NCBI RefSeq assembly: GCF_003284965.1
Contig: NZ_QMEW01000008.1
Coordinates: forward strand, 97,236-161,235
Length of the DNA: 64,000 bases
DNA from: Mycolicibacterium sp. GF69
GTDB lineage: Bacteria > Actinomycetota > Actinomycetes > Mycobacteriales > Mycobacteriaceae
Reading direction: 5' to 3'
The notes below the pieces were generated by a model that did not search any database, had not been told where the DNA came from, and saw only the letters and a program-made list of their open reading frames with translations. Each line of letters opens with the position of its first letter. Within the stretch, counting starts at the first letter, position 1. Made by a program: the position numbers and the translations under genes. Shown here in pieces: positions 30,047-39,587 of this stretch.

Positions 30047-31389
30047 TGAACCTGCTGTCGCGGATCTTCCGCCGAACCCCATCCCTTCGCACGCGCGTCG
30101 CGCTGGCCACCGCGATCGGCGCGGCGATCGTCGTCGTCATCGTCGGAACGGTGGTGTGGGTCGGCATCACCAACGACCGCAAGGAGCGCCTCGACCGTCG
30201 CCTCGACGAGGCCGCCGGCTTCGCGATCCCGTTCCTGCCGCGCGGCCTGGACGAAATTCCGAAATCGCCGAACAACCAGGACGCCGTCATCACCGTGCAC
30301 CGCGGCGGGGACGTGACGTCGAACTCCAACGTCGTCCTTCCGCAGATGGACCCGGGTTACGCCGACACCTACGTCGACGGCGTCCGTTACCGGGTACGAA
30401 CCGTCGACATCCCCTACTACCCCGGTCCGATGTCGGTGGCCGTCGGCGCCACCTACGACGCGACCATCGCCGACACCAACAACCTGCACCGGCGCGTCAT
30501 CATCATCTGCGTGTTCGCCGTCGGTGCGGCGACCGTGTTCGGCTGGGTGCTGGCCGCGTTCGCGGTTCGTCCGCTCAAGACGCTGGCGCGGCAGACCCGC
30601 CAGATCGATGCCGGCGACGAAGACCCCGACGTAGAGGTGCGCGGCGCCACCGAGGCCGTCGAGATCGCCGAGGCGGTCAAGGGCCTGGTCGAACGGGTTT
30701 GGAAGGAACAGGACCGGACCAAGGCCGCGCTGGCGTCGGCGCGTGACTTCGCGTCGGTGTCCGCCCACGAACTGCGCACACCGTTGACCGCGATGCGAAC
30801 CAACCTCGAGGTGCTGTCCACCCTCGATATGCCCGAGGAGCAGCGCAAGGAGGTCGTCAACGACGTCATCCGGACACAATCGCGGATCGAGGCGACGCTC
30901 GGCGCGCTGGAACGCTTGGCCCAAGGCGAGCTGTCGACCGCTGATGACCATGTACCCGTCGACATCACCGAACTGCTGGACCGCGCAGCGCACGACGCGA
31001 CGCGGGTATATCCGGATCTGGACGTGTCGCTGGTGCCGGCGCCGACGGTGATCATCGTGGGCCTGCCGGCGGGCCTGCGGTTGGCGGTCGACAACGCGAT
31101 CGCCAACGCAGTGAAGCACGGTGGTGCGACTCGGGTGCAACTGTCGGCGGTCAGTTCGCGTGAGGGCGTGGAGATCGCGATCGATGACGACGGCGTCGGT
31201 ATCCCAGAGGAGGAACGATCGATCGTGTTCGAGCGGTTCTCTCGCGGATCGACGGCGTCGCACTCCGGCTCCGGGCTGGGGCTGGCGCTCGTTGCGCAAC
31301 AGGCCGAATTGCACGGTGGCACGGCGTCTCTGGAGGAGAGTCCGCTGGGTGGCACGCGGCTGCTGCTACGCCTGGCCGGACATCACTGA
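30046..31389 (+). CDS. prrB: Sensor histidine kinase PrrB
   Basis: 447 residues from GTG 30046. Transmembrane helix 1 (about residues 18-40), periplasmic sensor loop to about 145, transmembrane helix 2 (VIIICVFAVGAATVFGWVL), HAMP linker, then the phospho-acceptor box SAHELRTPLTAMRTNLEVL. ATPase motifs are NAIANAVKHGG (N box), IDDDGVGIPEEER (G1), FERFSRGS (F box) and HSGSGLGLALV (G2). Cognate kinase of PrrA in the same transcript. The 3' end faces the FKBP gene with 14 nt between stops. Confidence 0.97.
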   Translation: MNLLSRIFRRTPSLRTRVALATAIGAAIVVVIVGTVVWVGITNDRKERLDRRLDEAAGFAIPFLPRGLDEIPKSPNNQDAVITVHRGGDVTSNSNVVLPQMDPGYADTYVDGVRYRVRTVDIPYYPGPMSVAVGATYDATIADTNNLHRRVIIICVFAVGAATVFGWVLAAFAVRPLKTLARQTRQIDAGDEDPDVEVRGATEAVEIAEAVKGLVERVWKEQDRTKAALASARDFASVSAHELRTPLTAMRTNLEVLSTLDMPEEQRKEVVNDVIRTQSRIEATLGALERLAQGELSTADDHVPVDITELLDRAAHDATRVYPDLDVSLVPAPTVIIVGLPAGLRLAVDNAIANAVKHGGATRVQLSAVSSREGVEIAIDDDGVGIPEEERSIVFERFSRGSTASHSGSGLGLALVAQQAELHGGTASLEESPLGGTRLLLRLAGHH

Positions 31390-31403
31390 CCGCTACTTTT
31401 TCG

Positions 31404-31778
31404 TCATCGGGTAGCCAGAAGGTCGATGACAAATATCAGCGTCTTACCGGACAGCCGGTGCCCGCCGCCGGCGGGACCGTAGGCCTGCTCCGGCGGGATG
31501 ACGAGCTGCCGGCGACCGCCCACCTTCATCCCGGGGATACCGTCCTGCCAACCCTGGATGAGGCCGCGCAGCGGGAACTCGATCGACTCGCCGCGGTTCC
31601 ACGAACTGTCGAACTCCTCGCCGGTGTCGTACTCCACGCCGACGTAGTGCACCTCGACATTGCCGCCGGGCACCGCTTCGGCACCCTCGCCGACGACCAG
31701 GTCGGTGACCACCAGCTCGGATGGCGGCGGGCCGTCGGGGAACTCGATTTCGGGCTTCTGCCCTGAATTTGACGTCAC
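31404..31778 (-). CDS. FKBP-type peptidyl-prolyl cis-trans isomerase
   Basis: 124 residues from GTG 31778 (MTSNSGQKPEIEF); a start at 31841 would add 21 unrelated residues and run into the divergent neighbour. A single FKBP domain: VVGEGAEAVPGGNVEVHYVG, GEEFDSSWNRG, IPGMKVGGRRQLVIPPEQAYG and LIFVIDLLATR are the canonical blocks, including the active-site Phe/Asp and Ile-Pro region. No signal peptide, so probably cytoplasmic. It is divergent from the DUF2630 gene with 31 nt between starts. Confidence 0.92.
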   Translation of the reverse strand: MTSNSGQKPEIEFPDGPPPSELVVTDLVVGEGAEAVPGGNVEVHYVGVEYDTGEEFDSSWNRGESIEFPLRGLIQGWQDGIPGMKVGGRRQLVIPPEQAYGPAGGGHRLSGKTLIFVIDLLATR

Positions 31779-31809
31779 CGGCTTCACGGTAGTCGGGCAG
31801 ACTGGCTGG

Positions 31810-32070
31810 ATGGCGAAAGACTTCAACTCAGACGCTGACATTCTTGATCAGGTCAACAAGCTGGTCGCCGAGGAACAAGACCTGCGCGAGAAGCTCCAGA
31901 ACCGCGAGATCGATGAATCCGAGGAACATCGACGTCTCAAGGCGCTCGAGGTGCAGCTCGACCAGTGCTGGGATCTGCTGCGGCAGCGCCGAGCCCTGCG
32001 CGAGACCGGCGGCGATCCGCGGGAAGCCGAGGTGCGGCCGCCGGACGAGGTGGAGGGTTACCTCAACTGA
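31810..32070 (+). CDS. DUF2630 small helical protein (Rv0898c-like)
   Basis: 86 residues, ATG 31810. Highly charged and helical, with LDQVNKLVAEEQDLREKL, RLKALEVQLDQCWDLLRQRR and the C-terminal VRPPDEVEGYLN, as in the DUF2630 family. Function unknown; the heptad-like spacing suggests a coiled coil. It is translationally linked to the following oxidoreductase, whose likely start overlaps its stop. Confidence 0.85.
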   Translation: MAKDFNSDADILDQVNKLVAEEQDLREKLQNREIDESEEHRRLKALEVQLDQCWDLLRQRRALRETGGDPREAEVRPPDEVEGYLN

Positions 32071-33638
32071 GTGCCAGCGACCCCGCGGCATATGGCCACG
32101 GAGCGGCGACGTATGACGCAATCGTCGTCGGAGGCGGGCACAACGGCCTCGTCGCGGCCGCGTATCTGGCCCGAGCCGGCCGTCGCGTGCGGGTGCTCGA
32201 GCGCCTCGATCACGTCGGCGGTGCGGCGGTTTCGGCGCATGCATTCGAGGGCGTGGACGCGCGGCTGTCGCGATACTCCTATCTCGTCAGTCTGCTGCCG
32301 AGGCGAATCATCGAGGACCTGGGTGCGCGGGTACGTCTGATGCGTCGCCGCTCTTCGTCCTATACGCCGGACCCGGCGACCGGCGGCCGCACCGGCCTGC
32401 TGATCGGGCCGACGTCGACCTTCGGCGCGATCGGCGCGGATGACGACGAGGCCCGCTTCGCCGACTTCTACCGGCGGTGCGGCGGTGTCGCTTCGCGGCT
32501 GTGGCCGACGCTGCTGCAGCCGCTCATGACGCGCTCGCAAGCGCGGAGCCTGATCGGCGATGCGGCGGCGTGGCGTCAGATGATCGACGAGCCGATCGGG
32601 CGGGCGATCACCTCGGCCGTCGACAATGACGTCGTGCGCGGCGTCATGGCCACCGACGCGTTGATCGGCACGTTCGCGCGTCTCGACGACCCGTCGCTGA
32701 TACAGAATGTGTGCTTCCTGTATCACCTGATCGGTGGTGGGACCGGCGACTGGGATGTGCCGATCGGCGGGATGGGCGCCGTCAGTGGCGCGCTGGCGGC
32801 CGCCGCGACCGGCTTCGGCGCCGAGATCACCTGTGGCGCAGAGGTATACGCGGTTGATCCGGATGGTGCGGTGCGTTACCACTGCGACGGAACCGATCGC
32901 AGCGTGCGCGGCGACGTGGTGCTGGCGAACGTGACACCGGCTGTGCTGGCCGAATTGCTGGGTGAGCCGGCGCCTGAATCGATGCCCGGCGCGCAGGTCA
33001 AGGTGAACCTGATGCTGCGGCGCCTGCCTCGATTGCGTGACGACACCGTCGCGCCCGAGCAGGCTTTTGGGGGAACGTTTCACGTCAACGAGACCTTCAG
33101 CCAACTGGACACGGCATATGTGCGGGCGGACCACGGCGTGGTGCCCGATCCGCTGCCGTGCGAGATTTATTGCCACTCACTGACCGATCCGTCGATCCTG
33201 TCCGATGAGCTGCGCACCGCCGGGGCGCAGACGTTGACGGTTTTCGGCCTGCACACTCCGCACCCACTGGTGTCGGCGGGCGATCCCGACCGAATGCGCG
33301 ACACGTTGACGTCGGCCGTGCTCAATTCGCTGAACTCCGTTCTGGCCAAGCCGATTCAGGATGTGTTGATGGAGGATTCGGCGGGCCGGCTGTGCATCGA
33401 GACGAAGACGACCGTCGACCTCGAGCACTCGCTGGGGATGACCGGCGGGCACATCTTTCACGGCGCGCTGTCTTGGCCGTTCGCCGAGGACGACGAGCCG
33501 CTCGAGACGGCGGCCCAGCGCTGGGGCGTGGCAACCGCGTACGACCGAATCCTGTTGTGCGGCTCGGGTTCACGGCGCGGCGGTGGAGTCTCAGGTGTGG
33601 GTGGGCACAATGCCGCGATGGCGGTGCTGGAAGGTTAG
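32067..33638 (+). CDS. FAD-dependent phytoene dehydrogenase-like oxidoreductase (Rv0897c-like)
   Basis: About 523 residues. The Rossmann FAD motif DAIVVGGGHNGLVAAAYLAR begins 15 residues after a CTG at 32067. That CTG overlaps the DUF2630 stop (CTGA) and has GGAGGG about 10 nt upstream. No ATG, GTG or TTG fits better; a GTG at 31965 would overlap the previous gene by over 100 nt. Other conserved parts: GGAAVSAHAFEG, FLYHLIGGGTGDWDVPIGGM and the C-terminal CGSGSRRGGGVSGVGGHNAA. Homologues belong to the NAD(P)/FAD amine-oxidase/phytoene dehydrogenase clan. Substrate unknown; there are no carotenoid genes nearby. Confidence 0.88.
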   Translation: MSASDPAAYGHGAATYDAIVVGGGHNGLVAAAYLARAGRRVRVLERLDHVGGAAVSAHAFEGVDARLSRYSYLVSLLPRRIIEDLGARVRLMRRRSSSYTPDPATGGRTGLLIGPTSTFGAIGADDDEARFADFYRRCGGVASRLWPTLLQPLMTRSQARSLIGDAAAWRQMIDEPIGRAITSAVDNDVVRGVMATDALIGTFARLDDPSLIQNVCFLYHLIGGGTGDWDVPIGGMGAVSGALAAAATGFGAEITCGAEVYAVDPDGAVRYHCDGTDRSVRGDVVLANVTPAVLAELLGEPAPESMPGAQVKVNLMLRRLPRLRDDTVAPEQAFGGTFHVNETFSQLDTAYVRADHGVVPDPLPCEIYCHSLTDPSILSDELRTAGAQTLTVFGLHTPHPLVSAGDPDRMRDTLTSAVLNSLNSVLAKPIQDVLMEDSAGRLCIETKTTVDLEHSLGMTGGHIFHGALSWPFAEDDEPLETAAQRWGVATAYDRILLCGSGSRRGGGVSGVGGHNAAMAVLEG

Positions 33639-33660
33639 GGCATCTCCACGGCCAGGAATG

Positions 33661-34080
33661 CTATTTCGGCGACAGCTTGGCCAGGATGTCGCACAGCGCC
33701 TGAAGTTCACGGTCATCGAGCGCCGTCAGGACATCGGGCGGGGGGTCGTCGATCGCATCGATCCTTTTCACCATCGCGCGTCCGGGGCCGCTAAGCGACA
33801 CCTGCTTGCGCCGCCGGTTGTCCGGATCTACCCGCCGCACAACCAGTCCGCGCCTTTCCAGGTCGTTGACCGCCACCGTCGCGGCCGGTGCGTCGATGGT
33901 GGCGGCGTGCGCCAACTCCTTGACCGTCATGGGCCGTCGGCTCAGGCGTCGAAGGATGCGGATCCTGCTGAACGGTAGCCCGGATTGCTCAACGGCCGCC
34001 CGTTTCCAACTGTCGCGGTTGTCGATCACCAGCGCGGCCATCGCGCGCCACGCCTGTTCGGCGAACCGGTCACCGGACAT
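33661..34080 (-). CDS. MarR-family transcriptional regulator
   Basis: 139 residues, ATG 34080. Winged helix with LPFSRIRILRRLSRRPMTV, ELAHAATIDAPAATVAVNDL (recognition helix) and RRGLVVRRVDPDNRRRKQVS (wing), the classic MarR layout. Its start overlaps the end of the upstream MFS gene by 11 nt, so regulator and pump share a transcript. MarR proteins commonly repress adjacent efflux genes and release DNA on binding small aromatic compounds. Confidence 0.93.
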   Translation of the reverse strand: MSGDRFAEQAWRAMAALVIDNRDSWKRAAVEQSGLPFSRIRILRRLSRRPMTVKELAHAATIDAPAATVAVNDLERRGLVVRRVDPDNRRRKQVSLSGPGRAMVKRIDAIDDPPPDVLTALDDRELQALCDILAKLSPK

Positions 34081-35482
34081 CGGCCGACACCAATGGTTCG
34101 AGTCGATCCGCCGAGCGCAGTGCCCGGCCGGAGGTCGAGTAGAGGCCGAGCACGACGATCACCACCCCGAGCGCAGCGCAGATCAGCCACAGCGGTCGGG
34201 AGGCCATCGCGAAGTCCTGACCTGCTGCGACCAGTGCGCCGCCGGCGACCGAACCACACAGCGCCACACCGATACTCACGCCGACTTGTCTGCTGGTCGA
34301 GGCGATCGCCGACGCGGCGCCCGCCCGGTCGGTCGGCATGCCGCTGACCGCGGCGTTGGTCACCGGCGCGTTGACCATCGAGAATCCGATACCGAAGATC
34401 GCGAAGATCACGAGTAGTTGCCACACCGGCGTCGTCGCCGTCAGGTTGGCCAGCATCAACGTCGCCGCCGTGGTCAGTGTGCCCGCCGCCAACAGCGACG
34501 GTCTGGACCCGAACCGGCCGACCATCCGTCCCGAAAGTGGCGAGAACATAAGCGCACCAATCGCTATCGGCAGATAGATCAGCCCGGTGTGCATAGCGGA
34601 GAAGCCACGCTCGTCCTGCAGGTACAGCGACATCATGAACAGGAACGCGCCCCAGGAGGCGAACGCGCACACCGCGATCACCGTCGCCGACGCGAACGGG
34701 ATGCTGCGGAAGAACCTCAGGTCGATGAACGGGTCGTGCCTGCGGGACTCGTAGACCAGAAAGCCGATGAAGGCGGCCACCGCGGCGAACGCCACCGCGA
34801 GGATGCGCGCGTCGCCCCAGCCTTCCACCGGGCCCTCGATGAGGACGAACACGACGCCGAACAGGAAAACCATGCCCAGGATCTGTCCGATCGGATCGAC
34901 GCTGCGCAGGGTGGCGGACTTGGACTCCGGGACGAAGATCGCGGTCAGTGCGATCGCCAGCGCGCAGATCGGCAGGTTGATCCAGAACACCGCCCGCCAG
35001 TCGACCAACTCGATCAGCGCACCGCCGACGATCGGACCCGCCGCCATCGAGATGCCGACGACACCGCCCCACACGCCGATCGCGCGGGCACGCTCCACCC
35101 GGCCGGTGAAAACCTGCGTGATGATCGACATCGCGACCGGGTTCAACATCGACCCACCGATCGCCTGCAACAGGCGGGCCGCGATCAGTGTCTCGACGTT
35201 CGGCGCCAGACTGCACATCAGCGATGCCACCGCGAACACCACCAGCCCGAGTTGGAAGGTGCGGCGGCGGCCGAACCGGTCGGCGGCGGCCCCGGACAGC
35301 AGCAGCAGCGACGCCAGCACCAGCGTGTAGATGTCGATGACCCACTGCAACTGCGGGCCGGAGGCGTTCAGGTCGGCGCGGATGTTCGGAATCGCGACGT
35401 TGACGATCGTCGCGTCCATCGACACGATGAGCAGGCTCAGGCAGCAGGACACCAAGATGATGGCCTTGCGCCGAGCCGTCAG
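34070..35482 (-). CDS. MFS drug efflux transporter, DHA2 (14-TM) type
   Basis: About 470 residues. CTG at 35482 is the preferred start because AAGGAGG sits six bases upstream and it gives MTARRKAIILVSCCLSLLIVSMD, the normal DHA2 beginning; GTG 35455 would cut into helix 1. Motifs: DATIVNVAIPNI (motif D1), GAAADRFGRRRTF (motif A), VMSIITQV-type motif B region, GPIVGGALIELVDWRAVFWIN (motif C). Fourteen hydrophobic segments. Proton-coupled export of drugs or small amphiphiles is likely. Same operon as the MarR gene. Confidence 0.9.
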   Translation of the reverse strand: MTARRKAIILVSCCLSLLIVSMDATIVNVAIPNIRADLNASGPQLQWVIDIYTLVLASLLLLSGAAADRFGRRRTFQLGLVVFAVASLMCSLAPNVETLIAARLLQAIGGSMLNPVAMSIITQVFTGRVERARAIGVWGGVVGISMAAGPIVGGALIELVDWRAVFWINLPICALAIALTAIFVPESKSATLRSVDPIGQILGMVFLFGVVFVLIEGPVEGWGDARILAVAFAAVAAFIGFLVYESRRHDPFIDLRFFRSIPFASATVIAVCAFASWGAFLFMMSLYLQDERGFSAMHTGLIYLPIAIGALMFSPLSGRMVGRFGSRPSLLAAGTLTTAATLMLANLTATTPVWQLLVIFAIFGIGFSMVNAPVTNAAVSGMPTDRAGAASAIASTSRQVGVSIGVALCGSVAGGALVAAGQDFAMASRPLWLICAALGVVIVVLGLYSTSGRALRSADRLEPLVSADVR

Positions 35483-35570
35483 GGTGAGCCTCCTTACGCC
35501 GAGTGTGGGCTCATGTCACGCTTCGCGCGCCCGAGCGTGCGGGTAACCCACGTTCGGCGGTGAAGGATGG

Positions 35571-36878
35571 CTAGCGGCTGCTGACGTCCTTGTAGTCGCG
35601 TTCGGTGTAGCCGGTGTAGATCTGGCGCGGACGGCCGATCTTGCCGCTGCCCTCGTCGTGCATCTCGCGCCAGTGCGCGATCCAGCCCGGCAGTCGGCCG
35701 AGCGCGAACAAGACGGTGAACATGCGCGTCGGGAAGCCCATCGCCCGGTAGATCACGCCGGTGTAGAAGTCGACGTTCGGGTAGAGCTTGCGCTCGATGA
35801 AGAAGTCGTCGGTGAGCGCCGCCTCTTCGAGAGTGCGTGCGATGTCGAGCATTTCGTCGTCACCGCCGAGCTTGGCGAGGATCTTATCGGCCTGTTCCTT
35901 GACGATGCGGGCGCGCGGGTCGTAGTTCTTGTAGACCCGGTGCCCGAAGCCCATCAGCTTCACGCCGTCTTCGCGGTTCTTGACCTTCTTGATGAACTCG
36001 TGCACATCGAAGTCGGCCTGCCGAATCTTCTCCAGCATCTCCAGCACCGCCTGGTTGGCGCCGCCGTGCAGCGGACCCCACAGTGCGTTGATACCGCCGG
36101 AGATCGAGGTGAACAGGTTGGCCTGCGACGAGCCGACCAGCCGCACCGTCGACGTCGAACAGTTCTGCTCGTGATCGGCGTGCAGGATGAACAACATGTC
36201 CAGCGCGCGGACGATCTCGGGATCGACCTCGTAGGGCTCGGCCGGGAAACCGAACGTCATCCGCAGGAAGTTCTCCACCAGCGTCAGCGAGTTGTCCGGG
36301 TACAGGAACGGCTGGCCCGCCGACTTCTTGTACGCGTACGCCGCGATGGTCGGGAGCTTGGCCAGCAACCGGATCGTCGAGAGCTCGACCTGGTTGTCGT
36401 CGAACGGGTCCAGCGAGTCCTCGTAGTAGGTCGACAGCGCGTTCACCGCGCTCGAGAGCACCGGCATCGGGTGCGCGTTGGCCGGGAAGCCGTCGAAGAA
36501 CCGCTTGAGGTCTTCGTGCAGCAGGGTGTGGCGCTGGATCCGGGTGGTGAACTCGGTCAACTGGTCCTTGCTGGGCAGCTCGCCGTAGATGAGCAGGTAG
36601 CTCACCTCGATGAAGTTCGACTTCTCCGCCAGCTGCTCGATCGGGTAACCCCGGTAGCGCAGAATGCCGGCATCGCCGTCGATGTAGGTGATTGCGCTCT
36701 TGGTCGAGGCGGTGTTGACGAAGCCTTCGTCGAACGTGGTGTAACCGGTCTTGGAGAGCAGTGACCCCAGCGCGATGCCGTCGGCGCCTTCGGAGGCGGA
36801 AACGATGTCGAGGTCGAGCGTGCCACCGGGGTACGAAAGGGTGGCTTGCCCTTCCCCACTCTTCGCGTTATCGGCCAC
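35571..36878 (-). CDS. gltA2: Citrate synthase GltA2
   Basis: 435 residues, the length of the hexameric type. It condenses oxaloacetate and acetyl-CoA at the entry to the TCA cycle. Active-site blocks: FILHADHEQNCSTSTVR (oxaloacetate His), WGPLHGGAN (catalytic His) and LMGFGHRVYKNYDPRARI (catalytic region), then the C-terminal DVDFYTGVIYRAMG-like segment with the catalytic Asp. Begins MADNAKSGEGQATL as in mycobacterial GltA2. It stands alone, with 94 nt to the TetR gene upstream. Confidence 0.97.
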   Translation of the reverse strand: MADNAKSGEGQATLSYPGGTLDLDIVSASEGADGIALGSLLSKTGYTTFDEGFVNTASTKSAITYIDGDAGILRYRGYPIEQLAEKSNFIEVSYLLIYGELPSKDQLTEFTTRIQRHTLLHEDLKRFFDGFPANAHPMPVLSSAVNALSTYYEDSLDPFDDNQVELSTIRLLAKLPTIAAYAYKKSAGQPFLYPDNSLTLVENFLRMTFGFPAEPYEVDPEIVRALDMLFILHADHEQNCSTSTVRLVGSSQANLFTSISGGINALWGPLHGGANQAVLEMLEKIRQADFDVHEFIKKVKNREDGVKLMGFGHRVYKNYDPRARIVKEQADKILAKLGGDDEMLDIARTLEEAALTDDFFIERKLYPNVDFYTGVIYRAMGFPTRMFTVLFALGRLPGWIAHWREMHDEGSGKIGRPRQIYTGYTERDYKDVSSR

Positions 36879-36972
36879 GAGGATCCCTTCGTCGCTGCTG
36901 GGAATCGAACATTGCTTCTACAAAAGGTAGTCCCATTGCGGCACACGCGCCCCGCCGGGGGCGGTCAGTGGC

Positions 36973-37632
36973 TCAGACGACCTGCCGGACGTCGGCCATC
37001 AGGTCAGTGAACTCCGCGAACACCGCTTCGAGGCGTTCGGCAAGGTCGTCGACGGTCACCTGGGGTGTGCTCTCGCCGTCCTGCGCGACATCGTGAAGCG
37101 CAGTCATGATCACCGCACCCCACACCGCCGATACGAGCCGCAGGCGGCGGTCGTCCAGATCGACCCCCATCCGCGCGGCCAGGGCGACTTCGATCGCGTT
37201 GCCGCGAAACTCGACGGTCACCTGCCGCAGCGTCGGCGATGACAGGATTATCCGGGTGATGCACAGCATCCGGTCGGCCGTCAGTCCCGTGGATCCGGCA
37301 TCTTTGGCCGCCTCGGCTACCGCGACGTAGGCCCGCAGGATCGACTCGAAGTGGTTCACGTCGGCGGGTAGGCGTGCCAGTTCGACGGCGACTTCGTCGA
37401 CGATCTCGTCGACCAAGGCCAACGCGATGGCGTCCTTGGTCGGGAAGTACCGGCTGAAGGTGCGCGGTGACACGTCGGCGACTGCAGCGATCTGTTCCAC
37501 CGTGGTGTTGTCGAAGCCCTGGCCGTTGCACAGCTGGACGGCGGCGTCGATCAGGGTGGCACGGGTGCGCTGCTTCTTGCGCTCGCGCAGCCCGAGTATC
37601 TGCGTCCTCCTACCGTCAGGCACGCAGGGCAT
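36973..37632 (-). CDS. TetR-family transcriptional regulator
   Basis: 219 residues from ATG 37632 (MPCVPDGRRTQILGLR); an upstream start at 37695 would add 21 residues unlike the family. Helix-turn-helix: KKQRTRATLIDAAVQL, GFDNTTVEQIAAVADVSPRT, FSRYFPTKDAI. The ligand domain carries a MftR/AcrR-type C-terminal half. Target unknown; it lies between gltA2 and pdxH on the same strand without overlap. Confidence 0.9.
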   Translation of the reverse strand: MPCVPDGRRTQILGLRERKKQRTRATLIDAAVQLCNGQGFDNTTVEQIAAVADVSPRTFSRYFPTKDAIALALVDEIVDEVAVELARLPADVNHFESILRAYVAVAEAAKDAGSTGLTADRMLCITRIILSSPTLRQVTVEFRGNAIEVALAARMGVDLDDRRLRLVSAVWGAVIMTALHDVAQDGESTPQVTVDDLAERLEAVFAEFTDLMADVRQVV

Positions 37633-37745
37633 CCTAACCGCCGAAACTATGGAGGAGCTAAGAAATAACCACCTTCTATACATGACGGACGTCATACTTT
37701 GCCGGCGTCATCGATGCGGCAGCGAATGACGAGTACCGCCTGAAC

Positions 37746-38417
37746 TCAGGGCTGCAGCCGCTCGATACGGTCGCCTCGGATGCGAATCCTGTTGTGCACC
37801 CGGTTTTCTCGGCCCTGCCAGAATTCGACGACCTCGGCGGCGAGCAAATAGCCGCCCCAGTTCGGCGGCACCGGCACTGCGTCATGCGCCGCGAACCGCT
37901 CCGTGACATCTTCGAGTTGCTCCAGCAGCGCGGCACGGGAGTCGATCGGCTTCGACTGGTGTGACGCCCACGCGCCGAGTTGCGATCCTCGCGGCCGCTT
38001 CGCCCAGTAATCGGCGGTCTCCTGTGCCGACACCTTGGTGACCGGTCCGCGGACGTGGACCTGACGGCCCACCAGGTACCACGGGAACGTCGCCGAGGCG
38101 TACGGCGTCGCGGCCAACTGCTCGCCCTTGTCGGAGTCGTAGTTGGTGTAGAAGGTGATGCCTGCGTCATCGATTCTCTTGCAGAGCACCGACCGGGTGA
38201 CGGGCCGCCCTCGCGGGTCGACCGTCCCGACCACCATGGCGTTGGGTTCGGCGACGCCCGCACGCTCAGCGTCGGCCAGCCACTTGCGCAGCAACGTAAC
38301 CCAGCCGTCAGCTAACCAGTCGACGTCCAGGTCAGCACTGCCGTCCTTCTCCACCGAGCCGTATTCCACCCGCATCCTCGCCAAGTGTTCTGGGTCTTCG
38401 AGGCCCACTTCTGCCAT
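37746..38417 (-). CDS. pdxH: Pyridoxamine 5'-phosphate oxidase
   Basis: 223 residues. It oxidises pyridoxine/pyridoxamine 5'-phosphate to pyridoxal 5'-phosphate with FMN. Conserved blocks: [67 protein letters not shown] and the C-terminal [15 protein letters not shown], whose arginines bind substrate and FMN phosphate. Full length. Its start is 85 nt from the divergent citA start, so the two share a promoter region. Confidence 0.95.
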   Translation of the reverse strand: MAEVGLEDPEHLARMRVEYGSVEKDGSADLDVDWLADGWVTLLRKWLADAERAGVAEPNAMVVGTVDPRGRPVTRSVLCKRIDDAGITFYTNYDSDKGEQLAATPYASATFPWYLVGRQVHVRGPVTKVSAQETADYWAKRPRGSQLGAWASHQSKPIDSRAALLEQLEDVTERFAAHDAVPVPPNWGGYLLAAEVVEFWQGRENRVHNRIRIRGDRIERLQP

Positions 38418-38501
38418 CGCGACAACGCTACGCCCAGGCTGTCCGGCGGCGTGTCAGCAACCGGCAGTTCCAGCCTTGATCGCGGGTGCGAGAATCTGGC
38501 C

Positions 38502-39587
38502 ATGAGTGCGGTGCCCGAAGACTTCGTACCCGGCCTCGAAGGCGTCGTCGCCTTCACCACTGAGATCGCCGAACCCGACAAGGACGGCGGCGCGCTGCGG
38601 TACCGCGGCGTCGACATCGAGGACCTGGTCGACCAGCGGGTGACCTTCGGTGACGCGTGGGCGCTGCTCGTCGACGGCAGGTTCGGCGACGGTCTGCGGC
38701 CGGCCGAGCCTTTTCCGCTACCCATCCACAGCGGTGACGTCCGTGTCGACGTCCAGGCGGGTCTGGCGATGTTGGCGCCGATCTGGGGCTATCCCCCGCT
38801 GCTCGACATCGACGATGCGACCGCCCGCGACCAGCTCGCCCGGGCTTCGGTGATGGCCTACCAGCCGGCGGTTCCGCAGCGCACCATCGACGAATGTTCA
38901 ACCGTCACAGAGCGGTTCATGACCCGCTGGCAGGGCGATCCGGACCCGCGGCATGTCGAGGCGATCGACGCATACTGGGTGAGCGCCGCCGAGCACGGTA
39001 TGAACGCGTCGACCTTCACCGCCCGCGTGATCGCGTCCACCGGCGCCGATGTCGCGGCGGCACTCTCGGGCGCGATCGGCGCGATGAGCGGACCGCTGCA
39101 CGGGGGCGCGCCGGCACGGGTGATCCCGATGATCGAGGAGGTGGAGAACACCGGCGATGCGCGTGCGGTCGTCAAGAGCATCCTCGACCGCAACGAGAAG
39201 CTCATGGGTTTCGGGCACCGGGTCTACCGCGCCGAAGACCCGCGAGCGAGGGTTCTGCGGGCGACGGCCAAGCGGCTGGCGGCGCCGCGCTTCGAGGTGG
39301 CCGCGGCGCTCGAGCAGGCGGCATTGGCGGAGTTGCGCGAGCGTCGACCGGACCGGGCCATCGAGACCAACGTCGAGTTCTGGGCGGCGGTGATCCTCGA
39401 CTTCGCGCAGGTGCCGACCAAGATGATGCCCGCGATGTTCACGTGCGGTCGCACTGCCGGGTGGTGTGCGCACATCCTCGAGCAGAAGCGGCTCGGCAAA
39501 CTGGTGCGCCCGTCGGCGATCTACGTCGGGCCCGGGCCGCGCAGTCCCGAGTCGGTCGAGGGTTGGGATCGAATCGTCCGATCGTGA
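38502..39587 (+). CDS. citA: Second citrate synthase CitA
   Basis: 361 residues from ATG 38502 (MSAVPEDFVPGLEGVVAF). A shorter paralogue of GltA2: YRGVDIEDLVD, AAEHGMNASTF (His block), SGPLHGGAPARV (catalytic His), LMGFGHRVYRAEDPRARV, and NVEFWAAVILDFAQV with a catalytic Asp region. M. tuberculosis also has both GltA2 and CitA. The next gene starts inside its stop (GTGA), so it is cotranscribed with the mycothiol-dependent isomerase-like gene. Confidence 0.94.
   Translation: MSAVPEDFVPGLEGVVAFTTEIAEPDKDGGALRYRGVDIEDLVDQRVTFGDAWALLVDGRFGDGLRPAEPFPLPIHSGDVRVDVQAGLAMLAPIWGYPPLLDIDDATARDQLARASVMAYQPAVPQRTIDECSTVTERFMTRWQGDPDPRHVEAIDAYWVSAAEHGMNASTFTARVIASTGADVAAALSGAIGAMSGPLHGGAPARVIPMIEEVENTGDARAVVKSILDRNEKLMGFGHRVYRAEDPRARVLRATAKRLAAPRFEVAAALEQAALAELRERRPDRAIETNVEFWAAVILDFAQVPTKMMPAMFTCGRTAGWCAHILEQKRLGKLVRPSAIYVGPGPRSPESVEGWDRIVRS

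Noticed and set aside
35497..35560. Hairpin terminator after gltA2
   Set aside because: The CGTG-GGGT/ACCC-CACG element has a bulge and no T tract. It is too weak to call.
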